64,000 nucleotides of DNA from Nocardiopsis ganjiahuensis DSM 45031 (GTDB taxonomy: Bacteria; Actinomycetota; Actinomycetes; Streptosporangiales; Streptosporangiaceae). Every line of letters begins with the position of its first letter. Position 1 is the first letter of the stretch. The stretch covers positions 62,001 to 126,000 of the forward strand of contig NZ_ANBA01000006.1 in the NCBI RefSeq assembly GCF_000341085.1, in the 5' to 3' direction. The position numbers and the translations under genes were made by a program. Under the pieces are notes generated by a model that saw only the letters and a list, made by a program, of their open reading frames with translations, did no database searches and was not told where the DNA came from. This document shows, piece after piece, positions 62,805 through 64,000 of the stretch.

Positions 62805-64000
62805 CTACTGGACGCGGCCGTACGCCGTGCGGATCTGCTGGAAGGCTGTGTAGTTGGCGATGACGTCGACCTTGGTGATGTCGGGGTGGTCGGCCTTGAG
62901 CCGGCCCAGCACCTCGTCCACGCGGTCGGCGGTCTCGAAGGGCACCCCGTCGGTCTCCAGGCGCAGCGCGAGGTCCGTGCGGCGCTCGCCCATGACGAAC
63001 ACCCTCCGGTCGCGCAGGACCGTGTAGTCCACGTCCCAGAGCCAGGAGGTGTCCTTGCCGTCGGGGATCTGGGCGTTGACCGCGAGGATCACGGGGACGC
63101 GGGGCGGGTCCAGGACCGCGAAGGACTCCAGCCACCCGGCCGGGTTCTTCGCGAGCAGCAGTCGGACCTCGACGCCCATGGTGACCACCGAGGTGTAGCG
63201 CCCGGCCACCGAGGTGACCTCGCGCAGCCGCTCGAGAGTGCGCTCGGGGTGGATGCCGTACCCGGCCGCGGTGGCGGCGGCGATCGCGGCGTTGGCGCGG
63301 TTCGCGTCACCGGGGAGGTTCATCCGGAGCTTGAGCTGCTGGCCGTCGGGGGCGACCAGGGTGTCGGTGGCGTTGTCCACCGCCCATGTGGCCCGGGGCC
63401 GGGCCAGACCGCACTCGGGGCACTCCCAGTACGGGTCGGTCTCGCGCTTGAGGTGGCCGCCGCACTCGGGGCAGCACCAGGAGTCCTCCTTCCAGCGCTG
63501 GCCGGCCGACACCCAGGTGGCGTTCGGGGCGCCCAGCCCCGCCCAGGCCACGAGCGGGTCGTCGGCGTTGGCGATGACGTGGGCGTTGCTCTGCGAGAGG
63601 GCGGTGCGCCACTTCTTCGCGAGCAGGTTGATCTCCGAGGCGCGGTCCATCTGGTCGCGGCTCAGGTTCATCAGGACCACGAAGCTGGGGTTGGTGGCCA
63701 GGAGGACCTGCGGGAGGTACTTCTCGTCCACCTCCAGCACACCGTTGACCGCCGACTTGTTGTCGGACAGCGCCGTGATGTGCCCGGTGGGCATGTTCGC
63801 GCCGTACTCGTTGGTGGCCACGTCACCGAACTCGCGCAGGGCCTGCGCGATGAGCCGGGTCGTGGTCGTCTTGCCGTTGGTGGCGCTGACCAGGGCCAGT
63901 CGTCGCCCCTGGGCGAGCTTGGCGAGCAGGTCGGGTTCGACCTTGAGGGCGACGCGCCCACCGATGACGGAGCCGTCTCCGCGTCCGGTGGCCCTGGACA
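62805..64000 (-). CDS. murT: Lipid II isoglutaminyl synthase, Mur-ligase subunit (N-terminus beyond window)
   Basis: Reading frame open at the right edge (398 visible codons). The Mur ligase ATP loop SATNGKTTTTRLIA is at the visible N-terminal end, so only about 50 residues should be missing. The family zinc ribbon is present as CCPECGG...CPECG (about residues 165-190 of the visible part), and the C-terminal DUF1727 region has VDVIANYTAFQ near its end. It activates the D-Glu carboxylate of lipid II; GatD, encoded next, provides ammonia. The internal GTG at 63821 is not the true start because homology continues upstream. Confidence 0.95.
   Translation of the reverse strand, partial: SRATGRGDGSVIGGRVALKVEPDLLAKLAQGRRLALVSATNGKTTTTRLIAQALREFGDVATNEYGANMPTGHITALSDNKSAVNGVLEVDEKYLPQVLLATNPSFVVLMNLSRDQMDRASEINLLAKKWRTALSQSNAHVIANADDPLVAWAGLGAPNATWVSAGQRWKEDSWCCPECGGHLKRETDPYWECPECGLARPRATWAVDNATDTLVAPDGQQLKLRMNLPGDANRANAAIAAATAAGYGIHPERTLERLREVTSVAGRYTSVVTMGVEVRLLLAKNPAGWLESFAVLDPPRVPVILAVNAQIPDGKDTSWLWDVDYTVLRDRRVFVMGERRTDLALRLETDGVPFETADRVDEVLGRLKADHPDITKVDVIANYTAFQQIRTAYGRVQ

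Overview
High-GC actinobacterial chromosome, most like a Nocardiopsis-type or other Streptosporangiales genome. The evidence is the GC content, GTG/TTG starts, mycothiol glycosyltransferase MshA, CarD, SenX3-RegX3, MurT/GatD and an F420/FMN-era set of actinobacterial housekeeping genes. The genus is inference.

Positions 1-22,400 hold part of a non-ribosomal peptide biosynthetic gene cluster, transcribed leftward. A stand-alone penicillin-binding-protein-type thioesterase (SurE-like serine hydrolase, 20541-21899) comes first. It is followed by a four-module NRPS (6491-20482; A-T-C-A-T-E-C-A-T-E-C-A-T) and a second NRPS (C-A-T-C-A-T..., start 6436) that runs off the left edge. Together they specify at least six residues, with D-residues at positions 2 and 3. 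The PBP-type thioesterase suggests off-loading with head-to-tail cyclisation. Modules 2 and 3 are mosaic near-duplicates that differ mainly in the substrate-selecting A-domain core. An AT-rich control region (about 21,900-22,378), a small membrane protein and a NarL-type two-component system (22925-24894) sit at the cluster's upstream end.

A tRNA-Thr(UGU) gene (25316-25388) separates this accessory region from a core-genome stretch: rlmB, cysS, a repeat-rich membrane protein, ispF, carD, phoU, and the divergent senX3-regX3 pair with a PHO-box-like direct repeat.

From 35,150 to 50,000 the window carries small regulatory and envelope units. These are a MocR regulator divergent from an FMN-type oxidase, a PQQ-propeller membrane protein, dtd, a DUF2207 protein, two tandem neutral-zinc metallopeptidases, a large membrane hydrolase, a TetR-autoregulated membrane protein with a 28-bp palindromic operator, DUF2516, an M56/BlaI pair and a macro-domain protein.

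From 50,400 to the right edge lie phrB divergent from a DUF523-DUF1722 gene, a secreted esterase, mshA, a YbjN-like gene, gpmA, DsrE, a GIDE-domain protein, nitrobindin, ygfZ, an anchored DUF4352-like protein, and gatD-murT (murT cut by the right edge). Between nitrobindin and ygfZ is a compact minus-strand unit: a 12-codon ORF with a Shine-Dalgarno sequence able to pair over 15 nt with the 16S 3' end, its own promoter-like boxes, and a strongly structured 3' region. This is the most unusual non-protein signal in the window. Several genes appear to be leaderless, with TANNNT placed 6-8 nt before the start codon.
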